A stretch of 7,862 nucleotides of DNA from an uncultured Collinsella sp. (GCA_900538305.1 UPXY01000042.1:1-7862), one strand, 5' to 3'. Positions 1 through 5,598 are shown, counted from the stretch's first letter. Numbers and translations are program-made. Notes: generated by a model not told the origin, from the sequence alone.

Positions 1-66
1 TCTTGTTATCCAGCCCTCCGGCTGTATCGGTTGAGCAAAAGTCAGCGTGGGATTGGTGTGGTATCT

Positions 67-195
67 TTATCTAAGTGATACCCCGAGCTCCCATTTCGAC
101 ACTGTCTGCCTCGAGACGCCGAGTTCGTACCCTAGCTGCTCCTGCGAGAGGCCCCGTTTCCTCCTGAGGTCGATGAGTCGGTCGTTGAAGTTCAT
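67..195 (-). pseudogene. Truncated XRE/Cro-type helix-turn-helix regulator (N-terminal stub)
   Basis: The reading frame encodes 42 residues that match the start of an HTH_3 (XRE family) DNA-binding domain. It opens MNFNDRLIDLRRKRGLSQEQ and runs into the recognition-helix segment GVSRQTVSKWELG, then ends after four more residues. Intact family members continue for at least 20 more residues to finish the five-helix domain and usually carry a C-terminal domain, so this is a stub unlikely to bind DNA alone. I chose the start at 195 because AAAGGA sits just upstream on the minus strand; a longer in-frame start at 276 adds an Arg-rich segment unlike the family. The stop falls inside a small inverted repeat (GGTATC at 60-65, GATACC at 77-82), which may mark the breakpoint. 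I could not find the missing C-terminal part in the first 66 bases in any minus frame. Confidence 0.7.
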
Positions 196-297
196 GGCCG
201 TTCCTTTCGGTCGGTTTTCGCGGTCCGCGCCGCTTGGGCGCGAGACCATGGAACTGCGTGAGCGGCGCAGGAGCAACCAACAACGGTTGGCAATTCG

Positions 298-429
298 TCA
301 ATCTAGCGCGGCATCGGGCCCGGTTACAGCTCTGTAGTCGCCGCGCTCGAACACGCCACGTTCGGCACCGAGCATTGCATCCTTCCGCTCGCGGCCTAAG
401 GCGTCCTCATGCAGGTTGTCTCCCGCCAT
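298..429 (-). CDS. Possible small ORF, 43 residues, unknown function
   Basis: A 43-codon minus-strand frame begins MAGDNLHEDALGRERKDAML and ends in a run rich in Asp, Arg and Ala. It is preceded at good spacing by GGAAGGA, and about two thirds of its codons end in G or C, in line with real genes here. It is very charged, with no signal peptide, membrane segment or Cys pair. It lies about 100 bp upstream of the truncated XRE stub on the same strand, so the two could have shared a transcript. I do not recognise a family. It may be a genuine small protein, a piece of a decayed gene, or chance. An ATG at 444 in the same frame has no ribosome binding site. Confidence 0.3.
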   Translation of the reverse strand: MAGDNLHEDALGRERKDAMLGAERGVFERGDYRAVTGPDAALD

Positions 430-667
430 GCCGTTCCTTCCCATGGCTGCTGGCTGTAAGTTAACACTTGGCTAATCGACCGTTTTTTAGAAGATGGTCA
501 AAGAGTCTTTTCCGAGGGTTCCTTCAGCTGCTCGTCTGGGTGGGAGCCGAGGGGCGTTGGGTCTATGCTGCCATCGTTTTGCGGACACTGGCTCGAAGGA
601 TGATGACAACGTGAAGAGATAAGGGCTTTTCCTGCCTGGTTGCGTCGCGCCCGGCCCGTGTCCCTGC
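430..667. other. Gap without a supported gene
   Basis: About 240 bases between the small minus-strand ORF and the exporter fragment. It contains a locally AT-rich stretch (about 460-490, including GTTAAC) that could hold a promoter for the small ORF on the minus strand. It also has a 42-codon plus-strand frame at 494-622 without a ribosome binding site. I see no RNA gene, no convincing terminator after the exporter fragment, and no repeat. Confidence 0.5.
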
Positions 668-856
668 CTACCGCTTCCGATCGACCTTGCGCGGCAGGAG
701 GATGGAGGCCGCTGCGCCGAGGGCGGAGACGGCGATCGCGGTCCCCATCGCCCCGGGTGCGCCCGGGCCGCTCGCGGCGCACATCGTCCCGACCACTGCC
801 GAGGAGACGGTGCCGCCGAAGCCCCGGAAGAACATCGCGAGCGAGGTTGGATTGGC
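668..856 (-). pseudogene. 3' remnant of an MFS-type drug exporter, interrupted by an IS
   Basis: Reading the minus strand from 856 gives 62 codons and a stop. They begin ANPTSLAMFFRGFGGTVSSA, contain a Gly/Ala-rich hydrophobic stretch, and end ILLPRKVDRKR. The pattern N-P-T-S-L plus F-F-R-G-F-G-G followed by a final hydrophobic helix and a basic tail is what the C-terminal end of major facilitator drug-export proteins looks like (family knowledge). There is no start codon context: the frame is open to about 856, where a sequence typical of an IS left end begins. I infer that the rest of the gene (over 300 codons) was lost or displaced by the insertion. The N-terminal part is not found elsewhere in the window. 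A plus-strand frame over the same bases is a shadow. Confidence 0.6.
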
Positions 857-1041
857 TACACTAGATTGGACAATCTGAAGAGGGGCGCGAGGGACGGGAG
901 GGAGACATGAGGGACCCGAAGCACCCGAGGCACTTCACCGACGAGTTCAAGAGGCAGATCGTCGGGCTGCACGACGCCGGCAAGCCCAGGCGCGAGATCA
1001 TGGAGGAGTACGATCTCGGCAAGAGCACGCTCGAGCGCTGA
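857..1041 (+). mobile_element. Left-end remnant of an IS3-family element (element 1)
   Basis: This stretch starts with a probable left end (TACACTAGATTGGACAA at 857) abutting the broken exporter gene and runs through the first 44 codons of an IS3-type orfA. Everything to the right (rest of orfA, orfB, right inverted repeat) is missing from the window because a second IS begins here. The left boundary is inferred from where the exporter frame loses coding sense, not from a matched right repeat. Confidence 0.55.
907..1041 (+). pseudogene. IS3-family transposase OrfA, truncated (element 1)
   Basis: The 44-residue product begins MRDPKHPRHFTDEFKRQIVG and ends EEYDLGKSTLER, followed at once by a stop. 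This is the N-terminal helix-turn-helix of IS3-family OrfA proteins, which bind the element's terminal repeats. In intact relatives the ER is followed by Trp and then about 50 more residues including a leucine-zipper-like coiled coil. Here the reading frame breaks at exactly the point where the second IS begins (the TGA stop may be its first bases). The ATG at 907 has a GGGAGG ribosome binding site a few bases upstream. No DDE catalytic domain is present, so it cannot transpose. Confidence 0.75.
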
Positions 1042-1077
1042 ATCTGAATCTGCCCCAGTTCCGTTGACACATCGAGT

Positions 1078-1106
1078 CCCGTTCCCGCATGATGTGCGGG
1101 AACGGG
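1078..1106. repeat. Perfect 12-bp hairpin upstream of IS orfA
   Basis: Arms at 1078-1089 and 1095-1106 (CCCGTTCCCGCA and its exact complement) enclose a 5-nt loop, TGATG. The hairpin sits inside element 2, between its left end and the ribosome binding site of orfA. It could limit translation of orfA from outside transcripts, a role known for hairpins near IS ends; that role is inference. Confidence 0.6.
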
Positions 1107-1121
1107 GGAACGGAGGCGGAT

Positions 1122-1409
1122 ATGGGACACGCGTCGCCGAAGTACGCGGCGGAGCTCAAGCAGGGGGCGGTGCAGCCCTACCGCGAGAGGGGCGGCGCCT
1201 ACGCCGGGATCGGCAGGGGACTCGGGGTCGGCCCGGGCAGCGTATCCGACTGGGCCAGGAGGGCCGGCGCCGCGGGCTCCGACCCATCGGCCAGCCCCCT
1301 CCAGGTCGCCGAGGAGAACCGCGGGCTCAAGGGGGAGAACGAGCGGCTCGGGCGCGAGGACGAGATGCTTTTAAAGGCGGGCGCCTTCCTCGCCGGCAGG
1401 CAGCTGTAG
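1122..1409 (+). CDS. IS3-family transposase OrfA (element 2)
   Basis: The 95-residue product has the usual layout of an OrfA of the HTH_Tnp_1 type. An N-terminal helix-turn-helix covers roughly residues 5-50 (KYAAELKQGAVQPYRERGG, then GVGPGSVSDW). A Glu/Arg/Leu-rich coiled coil (about residues 65-85, EENRGLKGENERLGRED) follows, and the protein ends LLKAGAFLAGRQL, a typical family ending. OrfA binds the inverted repeats and pairs with OrfB to form the transposase. The ATG at 1122 is preceded by GGAGG at good spacing; an earlier in-frame ATG at 1089 lies inside the hairpin and is unlikely. orfB follows in the -1 frame with a slippery heptamer near the end of orfA. The gene looks intact, but the element lacks a catalytic domain, so it should be inactive on its own. 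Confidence 0.8.
   Translation: MGHASPKYAAELKQGAVQPYRERGGAYAGIGRGLGVGPGSVSDWARRAGAAGSDPSASPLQVAEENRGLKGENERLGREDEMLLKAGAFLAGRQL
1370..1376 (+). promoter_or_regulatory. Probable -1 frameshift site (T TTA AAG)
   Basis: Near the end of orfA the zero-frame codons CTT TTA AAG form the heptamer T TTA AAG, which fits the X XXY YYZ slippery pattern used by IS3-family elements to make the OrfAB fusion. A -1 slip here leads directly into the orfB frame, which stays open from here through to 1666. I did not establish a stimulatory stem-loop downstream. Confidence 0.55.
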
Positions 1410-1666
1410 GCGCCCGGGCGGAGGGGGCTGAGTTCGCGTTCATGCTGCTCGACGAGGGCGTGCGGGCGATCTCGGAGATGCGCTCCGCCCTCGGGGTCAC
1501 GAGGCGGGGCTGCCGCGCATGGAGGAGGCGGCCGCCGAGCGCGCGCGACAGGCGCGACGGGGAGCTCGCCGCCATGATTTCCGAGGTGCGCGCGGCCAGC
1601 CGGGGCATCTACGGCGCCCCGAAGGTGTTCCAGGAGCTCGGGAAGCTGCAATGGGTGCAAGTATAA
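1376..1666 (+). pseudogene. IS3-family transposase OrfB, truncated before the catalytic domain (element 2)
   Basis: In the -1 frame relative to orfA the sequence reads EFAFMLLDEGVRAISEMRSA, then LGVTRRGCRAWRRRPPSARD and SRGIYGAPKVFQELGKL. This is the N-terminal HTH_21 region of IS3-family OrfB. Family members then continue for about 200 residues through the integrase core (rve) with the D-D-E catalytic triad. Here similarity stops after GKL at about 1648; six foreign residues and a stop follow. All three catalytic acidic residues are therefore missing. OrfB is normally made as an OrfAB fusion by frameshifting; an independent ATG is at 1442. Base composition drops in G+C right after the break, which supports a junction with unrelated DNA. 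Confidence 0.75.
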
Positions 1667-2068
1667 ACGTCAGTAAGCTCTCTTAAGAAAACAAGCGACT
1701 ACGTGCATTGGTGGTTTTCGATTTAGAAAAAGACAGCATCGCAATACGCTATGATTGATGTATACGTTGGATATCAGGCCATTGCAAACCACCTGCCATC
1801 ATCCCCATTCGTGTTTCGGGGAGTAATCGCCAGGGAGTCGTTGCGAAAAGCGGCTGTCAGGTCAGAATTGAGCAGATTTGTAATCACCCCAGTGATTACA
1901 AAGTGATTCGGATTACGGGACAGCAGGCGGACGAGACGGCACGAGGAGAAACGAGACACCATGCATATTGAAGCCGCAACGATTGAGTGGGAGTGAAGTT
2001 CCGCCTGTCTTTCTCCAAAAATGGTGTTATTGCGGCCTAAAAACAACCCCAGCGACTTTTTTACATTC

Positions 2069-2100
2069 AGGGGCGTGCCGGCGATTTCCGGTGCGCCCCT
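2069..2100. repeat. Stable 13-bp hairpin
   Basis: Arms 2069-2081 and 2088-2100 pair along their whole length, with two adjacent G-U wobbles in RNA form, around a 6-nt loop, CGATTT. It is terminator-like in stability, but no T-run follows on either strand: the plus side continues GGTTCTTTGG, and the minus side runs into A-rich sequence. No gene ends here, so its role is unknown. Confidence 0.5.
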
Positions 2101-2190
2101 GGTTCTTTGGTGGGACAATGGGGGCACACGTAAAACCCCTAGGGTGATTGAACGGACTGGCTGGGGACGGTTTCACCCAACCCATGTTGA

Positions 2191-2241
2191 GCCAAATGAA
2201 CCCGTCCCTATTGGCTAGCCAAATGAACCCGTCCCCATTGG
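2191..2241. repeat. Tandem 24-nt unit, two copies, upstream of dus
   Basis: Two copies (2191-2214 and 2218-2241) of GCCAAATGAACCCGTCCC plus YATTGG differ at one base and are separated by CTA, which creates a perfect TTGGCTAGCCAA palindrome at the junction. A partial inverted copy, GGGGACGGTTTCA, begins at 2163. A third version of the unit forms one side and the loop of the hairpin after yeiH (5481-5504), which shows this is a dispersed repeat family of this genome. Confidence 0.7.
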
Positions 2242-2306
2242 TTTGCCCCCCCATTGGCTCATAATGGGATGGTTTACTGTCTGCTTGTCCCAACGAGAGG
2301 GAGTGC

Positions 2307-3266
2307 ATGATTCTGTCGCTCGCCCCCATGGAGGGGCTTACCGGGCACACCTTCCGCGCGGTGCATACGGAGTGCTTCGGCGCGCTCGACCGCTATTACA
2401 CGCCGTTCCTCGCGCCCCCGCATCTGGGCAGCGGGTTCGGCAAGCGTGCGATGGCGGAGCTCGACCCGGTGGATAACCGGGGCTTGGACGTGGTGCCGCA
2501 GCTGCTCACGAACGACGCGGAGCGGTTCATATGGGGCGCGAAGGTGCTCGCGGGCATGGGTTTCAGCGAGGTCAACCTCAACCTGGGCTGCCCTTCGGGG
2601 ACGGTCGTGGCCAAGGGCAGGGGCTCGGGTTTTCTGCGGAACCTCGAGGAGCTCGACGCGTTTCTGGAGAGGGTGTGCACCGAATCTCCCATCCCGGTTT
2701 CGGTGAAGACGAGGATCGGCGTGGTGGCGGACGAAGAATACGAGCAGATCCTCGCCGTGTACCTGCGGCATCCGCTTGCGGAGCTCATCGTTCACCCGCG
2801 CGTCCAGCGTGACCGCTACAAGGGTGTTCCTCGGCAAGGGGCATACGGTGAGACCTTGCGCCGCGCGACGTTTCCCGTGGCATACAACGGCGACATCTTC
2901 GACTGCGGGGACATGGATGCCCTTATCGCGACGTATCCCCAGACGCGCCATGTGATGCTTGGCCGGGGCATCCTCGCCAACCCGGCGCTCGCGCGGACGC
3001 TGCGCGGTGGTGCGCCCGCCACGCGAGAAGAGCTCGAGCGCTTCCATGACAAGCTTTTCGAGGCGTATTTCGCCGAAATGGGCGGCAACGTAGTCTTCCG
3101 CATGAAGGAGTGGTGGTCGTACGCCCGGTGCTCCTTCGCAGATCCGCGCGCGGTGCATCGCCGCGTACGGAAAACGCGCAAGGTGGGAGAGTACCAGGAG
3201 GCTGTGCGCGGCATCTTCCGCGAGGAGGAGCTTGCCTCCGCACCTCGTTTCAGCTGGCTATGTTAA
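2307..3266 (+). CDS. dus: tRNA-dihydrouridine synthase (Dus family)
   Basis: The 319-residue protein is a full-length FMN-dependent Dus enzyme, which reduces uridine in tRNA D-loops with NAD(P)H in the cytoplasm. The TIM-barrel landmarks appear in order: FMN-phosphate/isoalloxazine contact APMEGLTG (6-13); PQLLTN (64-69); catalytic segment NLNLGCPSGTVVAKG with proton-donor Cys95; VKTRIG with Lys134; HPR (163-165); YNGDI (193-197); and MLGRGI (217-222), which binds the FMN phosphate. The MKEWW segment near the end matches the short helical RNA-binding tail of the clostridial/actinobacterial members. The ATG at 2307 has AGAGGGA about five bases upstream. Which uridine it modifies (DusA, B or C type) cannot be told from motifs. 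It is monocistronic in appearance, with repeats upstream and a convergent gene downstream. Confidence 0.93.
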   Translation: MILSLAPMEGLTGHTFRAVHTECFGALDRYYTPFLAPPHLGSGFGKRAMAELDPVDNRGLDVVPQLLTNDAERFIWGAKVLAGMGFSEVNLNLGCPSGTVVAKGRGSGFLRNLEELDAFLERVCTESPIPVSVKTRIGVVADEEYEQILAVYLRHPLAELIVHPRVQRDRYKGVPRQGAYGETLRRATFPVAYNGDIFDCGDMDALIATYPQTRHVMLGRGILANPALARTLRGGAPATREELERFHDKLFEAYFAEMGGNVVFRMKEWWSYARCSFADPRAVHRRVRKTRKVGEYQEAVRGIFREEELASAPRFSWLC

Positions 3267-3342
3267 TTGAAGGCCGCCGCCTCCGCAGAGGGGTGCAAGA
3301 GGGGCGCCAGCACGTGAGAATCTGGTTCCTAGACGGAAATCC

Positions 3343-4224
3343 TCACCTCGTGCCGGCGATGAGGGCACGATAGCAGGCGGCATAGGAACTGCCGTGCTGC
3401 CAGATGAGCGTGAAGTCGTGGCGGATGGTGAAGTCCGCAGGCGTGATGTCGACGAGCGCGCCGGCGGCGAGCTCCCGTTCTACAGCGATGCGGTAGAGGA
3501 ATGTGATGCCCGCACTCGCTGCTACGCAGGCGATGATAGCAGGGATGCTCGCGAGTTCGAGGGTGCCCGCGAAATCTGCGAGCGTGAGGTCGTGAGCCGC
3601 GAGGTTGCGTTCGAGGATCTCGCGTGTGCCGGAGCCTGGCTCGCGCAGGACGAGGCGTTCGCCGATGAGATCATGGACGGAGCGGATGTCCATGCGCTCA
3701 GTAGCATCTGGGCTGGCGACGGCGATGTAGTCCTCTGTTGAGTACACCATGCTGTCGAAGCGCGCGTGGTCGAACGAGCCTTCGACAAGTGCGCAGTCGA
3801 TCGTTCCAGCATCCATGAGCTGGACGAGTTCCGCGGTATTGCCAACCCGCATGTTGACGGGCTCTGCTGGCTGCGTGGTTGCGCGGCAGGCGAGCAGGTG
3901 CGGCGCCACGTAGTCGGCGATGGTGCGCGTGCAGCCAAGGCGGAGCGGCGCCGGGGCAACTTCGCCCGCTAAGGCGTGGAGCTCGGCACGTAGGCGCTCC
4001 TCATCGTTCGCCATGGTGGAAAGGGCGCGGTAGAGATGGTCGCCGGCGGGGGTCGGTTTGGCGCCGCGCGTCGTCTTCTCGAAGAGCGCCGCACCGTAGT
4101 GCTGCTCGAGATACCGGATGTGCTGCGATACCGCCGGCTGGGTGATATGGAGCGCCTTTGCCGCCCGCGAGAAACTGCGCGCGCGGTATACCTCGAGAAA
4201 CGTATGAGAACGGTAATCTAGCAT
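3343..4224 (-). CDS. LysR-type transcriptional regulator next to yeiH
   Basis: The 293-residue protein has the LysR layout. A winged helix-turn-helix lies at the N terminus (about 3-60, with FSRAAKALHITQPAVSQHIR at 18-37), followed by a linker helix and a periplasmic-binding-protein-like effector domain from about residue 93. The motif LREPGSGTRE (193-202) is typical of the CysL/YeiE-like branch, where it helps form the ligand pocket. It is transcribed divergently from the YeiH-like transporter with about 150 bp between starts, the classic arrangement of a LysR activator and its target. In enterobacteria the LysR protein YeiE is also encoded beside yeiH and has been linked to sulfite sensing (family knowledge). 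That this protein senses a sulfur oxyanion is inference. The ATG at 4224 is preceded on the minus strand by CTGGAG. The palindrome at 4244-4272 is its likely or competing operator. Confidence 0.9.
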   Translation of the reverse strand: MLDYRSHTFLEVYRARSFSRAAKALHITQPAVSQHIRYLEQHYGAALFEKTTRGAKPTPAGDHLYRALSTMANDEERLRAELHALAGEVAPAPLRLGCTRTIADYVAPHLLACRATTQPAEPVNMRVGNTAELVQLMDAGTIDCALVEGSFDHARFDSMVYSTEDYIAVASPDATERMDIRSVHDLIGERLVLREPGSGTREILERNLAAHDLTLADFAGTLELASIPAIIACVAASAGITFLYRIAVERELAAGALVDITPADFTIRHDFTLIWQHGSSYAACYRALIAGTR

Positions 4225-4243
4225 GATGCGCTCCAGCCACGAA

Positions 4244-4272
4244 TGTAAAAATACCCCAGGGGTTATTTTACA
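4244..4272. promoter_or_regulatory. 29-bp palindromic operator between lysR and yeiH
   Basis: TGTAAAA-nn-ACCCC-A-GGGGT-nn-TTTTACA is an interrupted palindrome with 12 of 14 base pairs symmetric around A4258. It overlaps the TTTACA -35-like box of the yeiH promoter. Fifteen bases (GGGGTTATTTTACAT at 4259-4273) recur exactly at 7781-7795. The spacing does not give an exact T-N11-A LysR box around the centre. The TA-C4-G4-TA core also resembles operators of CsoR/CstR-type repressors, so the binding protein is uncertain. Confidence 0.65.
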
Positions 4273-4296
4273 TAAGGAAAAACGTAGGAGTATATA
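4267..4296 (+). promoter_or_regulatory. yeiH: Probable yeiH promoter
   Basis: TTTACA (4267-4272) and TATATA (4291-4296) are separated by 18 bp in an AT-rich gap. Transcription would begin around 4303, giving about 70 nt of leader if translation starts at 4375. The -35 box lies in the right arm of the palindrome, so a bound protein could block or recruit polymerase. Confidence 0.5.
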
Positions 4297-4374
4297 AGTA
4301 AATGAATGGTATCAATTATAAAAGCAGCATGTACCTTAGATGAGGCTTCATTTCATAAGATGAAAGGGCGAGGC

Positions 4375-5442
4375 ATGGAGTTTATCAGGGACTTTGGAAA
4401 GATGTGGCGCGGCGTGCTGTTCGCGCTTGCGATCGCGGTACCGGCATGGTTGCTCGGCAAGCAGTTCGAGGTTATCGGCGGGCCGGTGTTCGCCATCCTC
4501 ATCGGCATGGTGCTCGCGCTCGTGGTGCCGGCTGCGGCGGGCGAATCGCTCCAGGCGGGCGTGAAGTTCACCTCGAAGAAGGTGCTCCAGTGGGCGGTGA
4601 TCCTGCTGGGCTTCGGGCTCAACCTCGCGCAGATCGCTCGGGTGGGGCTCACGTCGCTGCCCATCATCGTTTCGACCATCGTCACGTCGCTCGTCGTGTC
4701 GTTCGTGCTTTGCCGCGCGCTCAACATCCCCGGCAAGATCTCGACGCTCATCGGCGTGGGATCGTCCATCTGCGGTGGTTCGGCCATCGCGGCGACGGCG
4801 CCTGTCATCGACGCAGACGATGAGGAGATTGCCCAGGCCATTAGCGTGATCTTCCTCTTCAACGTTATCGCGGCGCTCGTGTTCCCCGCGTTTGGTGGCG
4901 CGCTTGGCTTGACGAACGAGGGCTTCGGGCTCTTCGCCGGCACCGCGGTGAACGACACCTCATCCGTCACGGCTGCCGCGGCGGCATGGGATGGCATGCA
5001 CCCCGGTGCGAACACGCTCGACTCTGCCACCATCGTGAAGCTCACGCGCACGCTCGCGATCATTCCTATCACGCTTGCGCTCGCGCTCTGGCAGGTGCGG
5101 CAGGCGAAGCGCGGCGCAGCGGGCGAGGGTGTGGCCGAGGTGGCTAACGGGGGCGCATCTACCGGCACGTTCGACCTCAAGCACATCTTCCCGTTCTTCG
5201 TCATCTTCTTCGTGCTCGCAAGCGTCGTGACGACGGTCTTCGCGCTGCCCGCCGCCGTGACCGCGCCGGTGAAGGAGCTCAGCAAGTTCCTCATCATCAT
5301 GGCGATGGCGGCGATCGGCTTCAACACGAACATCATGAAGCTCGTGCGTACGGGCGGCAAACCCATCCTCATGGGGCTCGCCTGCTGGGTCGCCATTGCG
5401 CTCGTAAGTCTTGGCATGCAGCACCTGCTCGGCATCTGGTAG
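4375..5442 (+). CDS. yeiH: YeiH/UPF0324 family membrane transporter (putative sulfate exporter family)
   Basis: With the start at 4375 the protein has 355 residues, the usual size of the Cons_hypoth698 (PF03601) family. It is almost wholly hydrophobic, with about ten predicted membrane helices (first at about 13-28, second at about 34-54). Hallmark re-entrant segments are present: LLGFGLNL (77-84), GVGSSICGGSAIAATAPVI (127-145), GTAVNDTSSVTAA (from 189) and AMAAIGFNTN near the C terminus. The family is called putative sulfate exporter from gene context; a substrate is not proven. I prefer 4375 because AAAGGG lies six bases upstream and the promoter puts transcription start at about 4303. An in-frame ATG at 4306 would add 23 polar residues before the first helix but has no leader. 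A 13-codon frame (4302-4343) lies in the leader. Regulation by the divergent LysR protein is likely. Confidence 0.88.
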   Translation: MEFIRDFGKMWRGVLFALAIAVPAWLLGKQFEVIGGPVFAILIGMVLALVVPAAAGESLQAGVKFTSKKVLQWAVILLGFGLNLAQIARVGLTSLPIIVSTIVTSLVVSFVLCRALNIPGKISTLIGVGSSICGGSAIAATAPVIDADDEEIAQAISVIFLFNVIAALVFPAFGGALGLTNEGFGLFAGTAVNDTSSVTAAAAAWDGMHPGANTLDSATIVKLTRTLAIIPITLALALWQVRQAKRGAAGEGVAEVANGGASTGTFDLKHIFPFFVIFFVLASVVTTVFALPAAVTAPVKELSKFLIIMAMAAIGFNTNIMKLVRTGGKPILMGLACWVAIALVSLGMQHLLGIW

Positions 5443-5462
5443 CAGAAACCAACCGGTCGTTT

Positions 5463-5523
5463 GCCAAAGGGGACAGCCCTGCCAAAATCCCCCGTCCCTA
5501 TTGGCAGGGCTGTCCCCTTCGGC
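5463..5523. repeat. Long hairpin after yeiH (REP-like, possible terminator)
   Basis: Arms 5463-5485 and 5501-5523 pair at 22 of 23 positions around a 15-nt loop. The left arm contains CCAAAGGGGACAG, shared with the hairpin at 7719-7751. The segment 5481-5504 is a version of the 24-nt unit that is tandem at 2191-2241. It starts about 20 bases after the yeiH stop and could end or protect its mRNA, but no T-run follows. Confidence 0.7.
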
Positions 5524-5598
5524 AGAAAACGCTGCTCCATAGCGCATCTGCCGCGTCGGCGGAGCTTTGGTAGAATTGAAGACGGGCATTCAGGCCCA

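Larger units (their letters stand above)
1039..1650 (+). mobile_element. IS3-family element 2, nested in element 1 and truncated at the right
   Basis: The segment begins with TGAATCTGAATCTGCCCC, a plausible IS3-type left end opening with TG. It carries a complete orfA and the start of orfB in the -1 frame, then loses similarity at about 1648-1650. The boundary could be 1039 or 1045 because TGAATC is repeated. No copy of the left end in inverse orientation was found downstream, so the right end and about three quarters of orfB are absent. Its position inside the orfA of element 1 shows that it arrived later. Confidence 0.65.
1667..2306. other. Long gene-poor stretch with hairpins and repeats
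   Basis: About 640 bases, lower in G+C than the flanks between 1650 and 2040. A plus-strand frame at 1751-1996 could be a degraded ORF: 51 codons, an in-frame TGA at 1904, then 29 more codons to a second TGA. A 117-codon minus-strand frame (1774-2127) shows no family features. The right half contains a weak operator-like copy (2038-2065), a 13-bp hairpin (2069-2100) and a tandem 24-nt repeat (2191-2241) before dus. No RNA gene was recognised. Confidence 0.5.

Noticed and set aside
494..622. 42-codon plus-strand frame starting MVKESFPRVPSAARLGG
   Set aside because: No ribosome binding site and no recognisable feature; kept only as part of the unexplained gap.
1774..2127. 117-codon minus-strand frame in the gene-poor stretch
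   Set aside because: No family motif, odd composition rich in Ser, Arg and Asn, and it runs straight through the 13-bp hairpin; I see no support for translation.
2191..2241. CRISPR-like array
   Set aside because: Only two 24-nt units with a 3-nt spacer, internally palindromic and dispersed elsewhere in the window; not repeat-spacer structure and no cas genes.
2274..3158. 294-codon minus-strand frame opposite dus
   Set aside because: Shadow of the strongly biased dus coding strand; the plus strand carries all Dus motifs.
3305..3358. Imperfect hairpin between dus and lysR as a two-way terminator
   Set aside because: The stem has a mismatch and a 3-nt bulge, a loop of over 20 nt, no T-run, and its right arm lies in the lysR coding end.
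4353..5540. 395-codon minus-strand frame opposite yeiH
   Set aside because: Shadow frame caused by high G/C third positions; Met/Ser/Thr-rich without domains, while the plus strand encodes a clear transporter.
5548..5576. Promoter for the GTPase gene with TAGAAT at 5571-5576
   Set aside because: The -10-like box is fair, but the matching -35 position (CTGCCG) fits only three of six bases; too weak to annotate.
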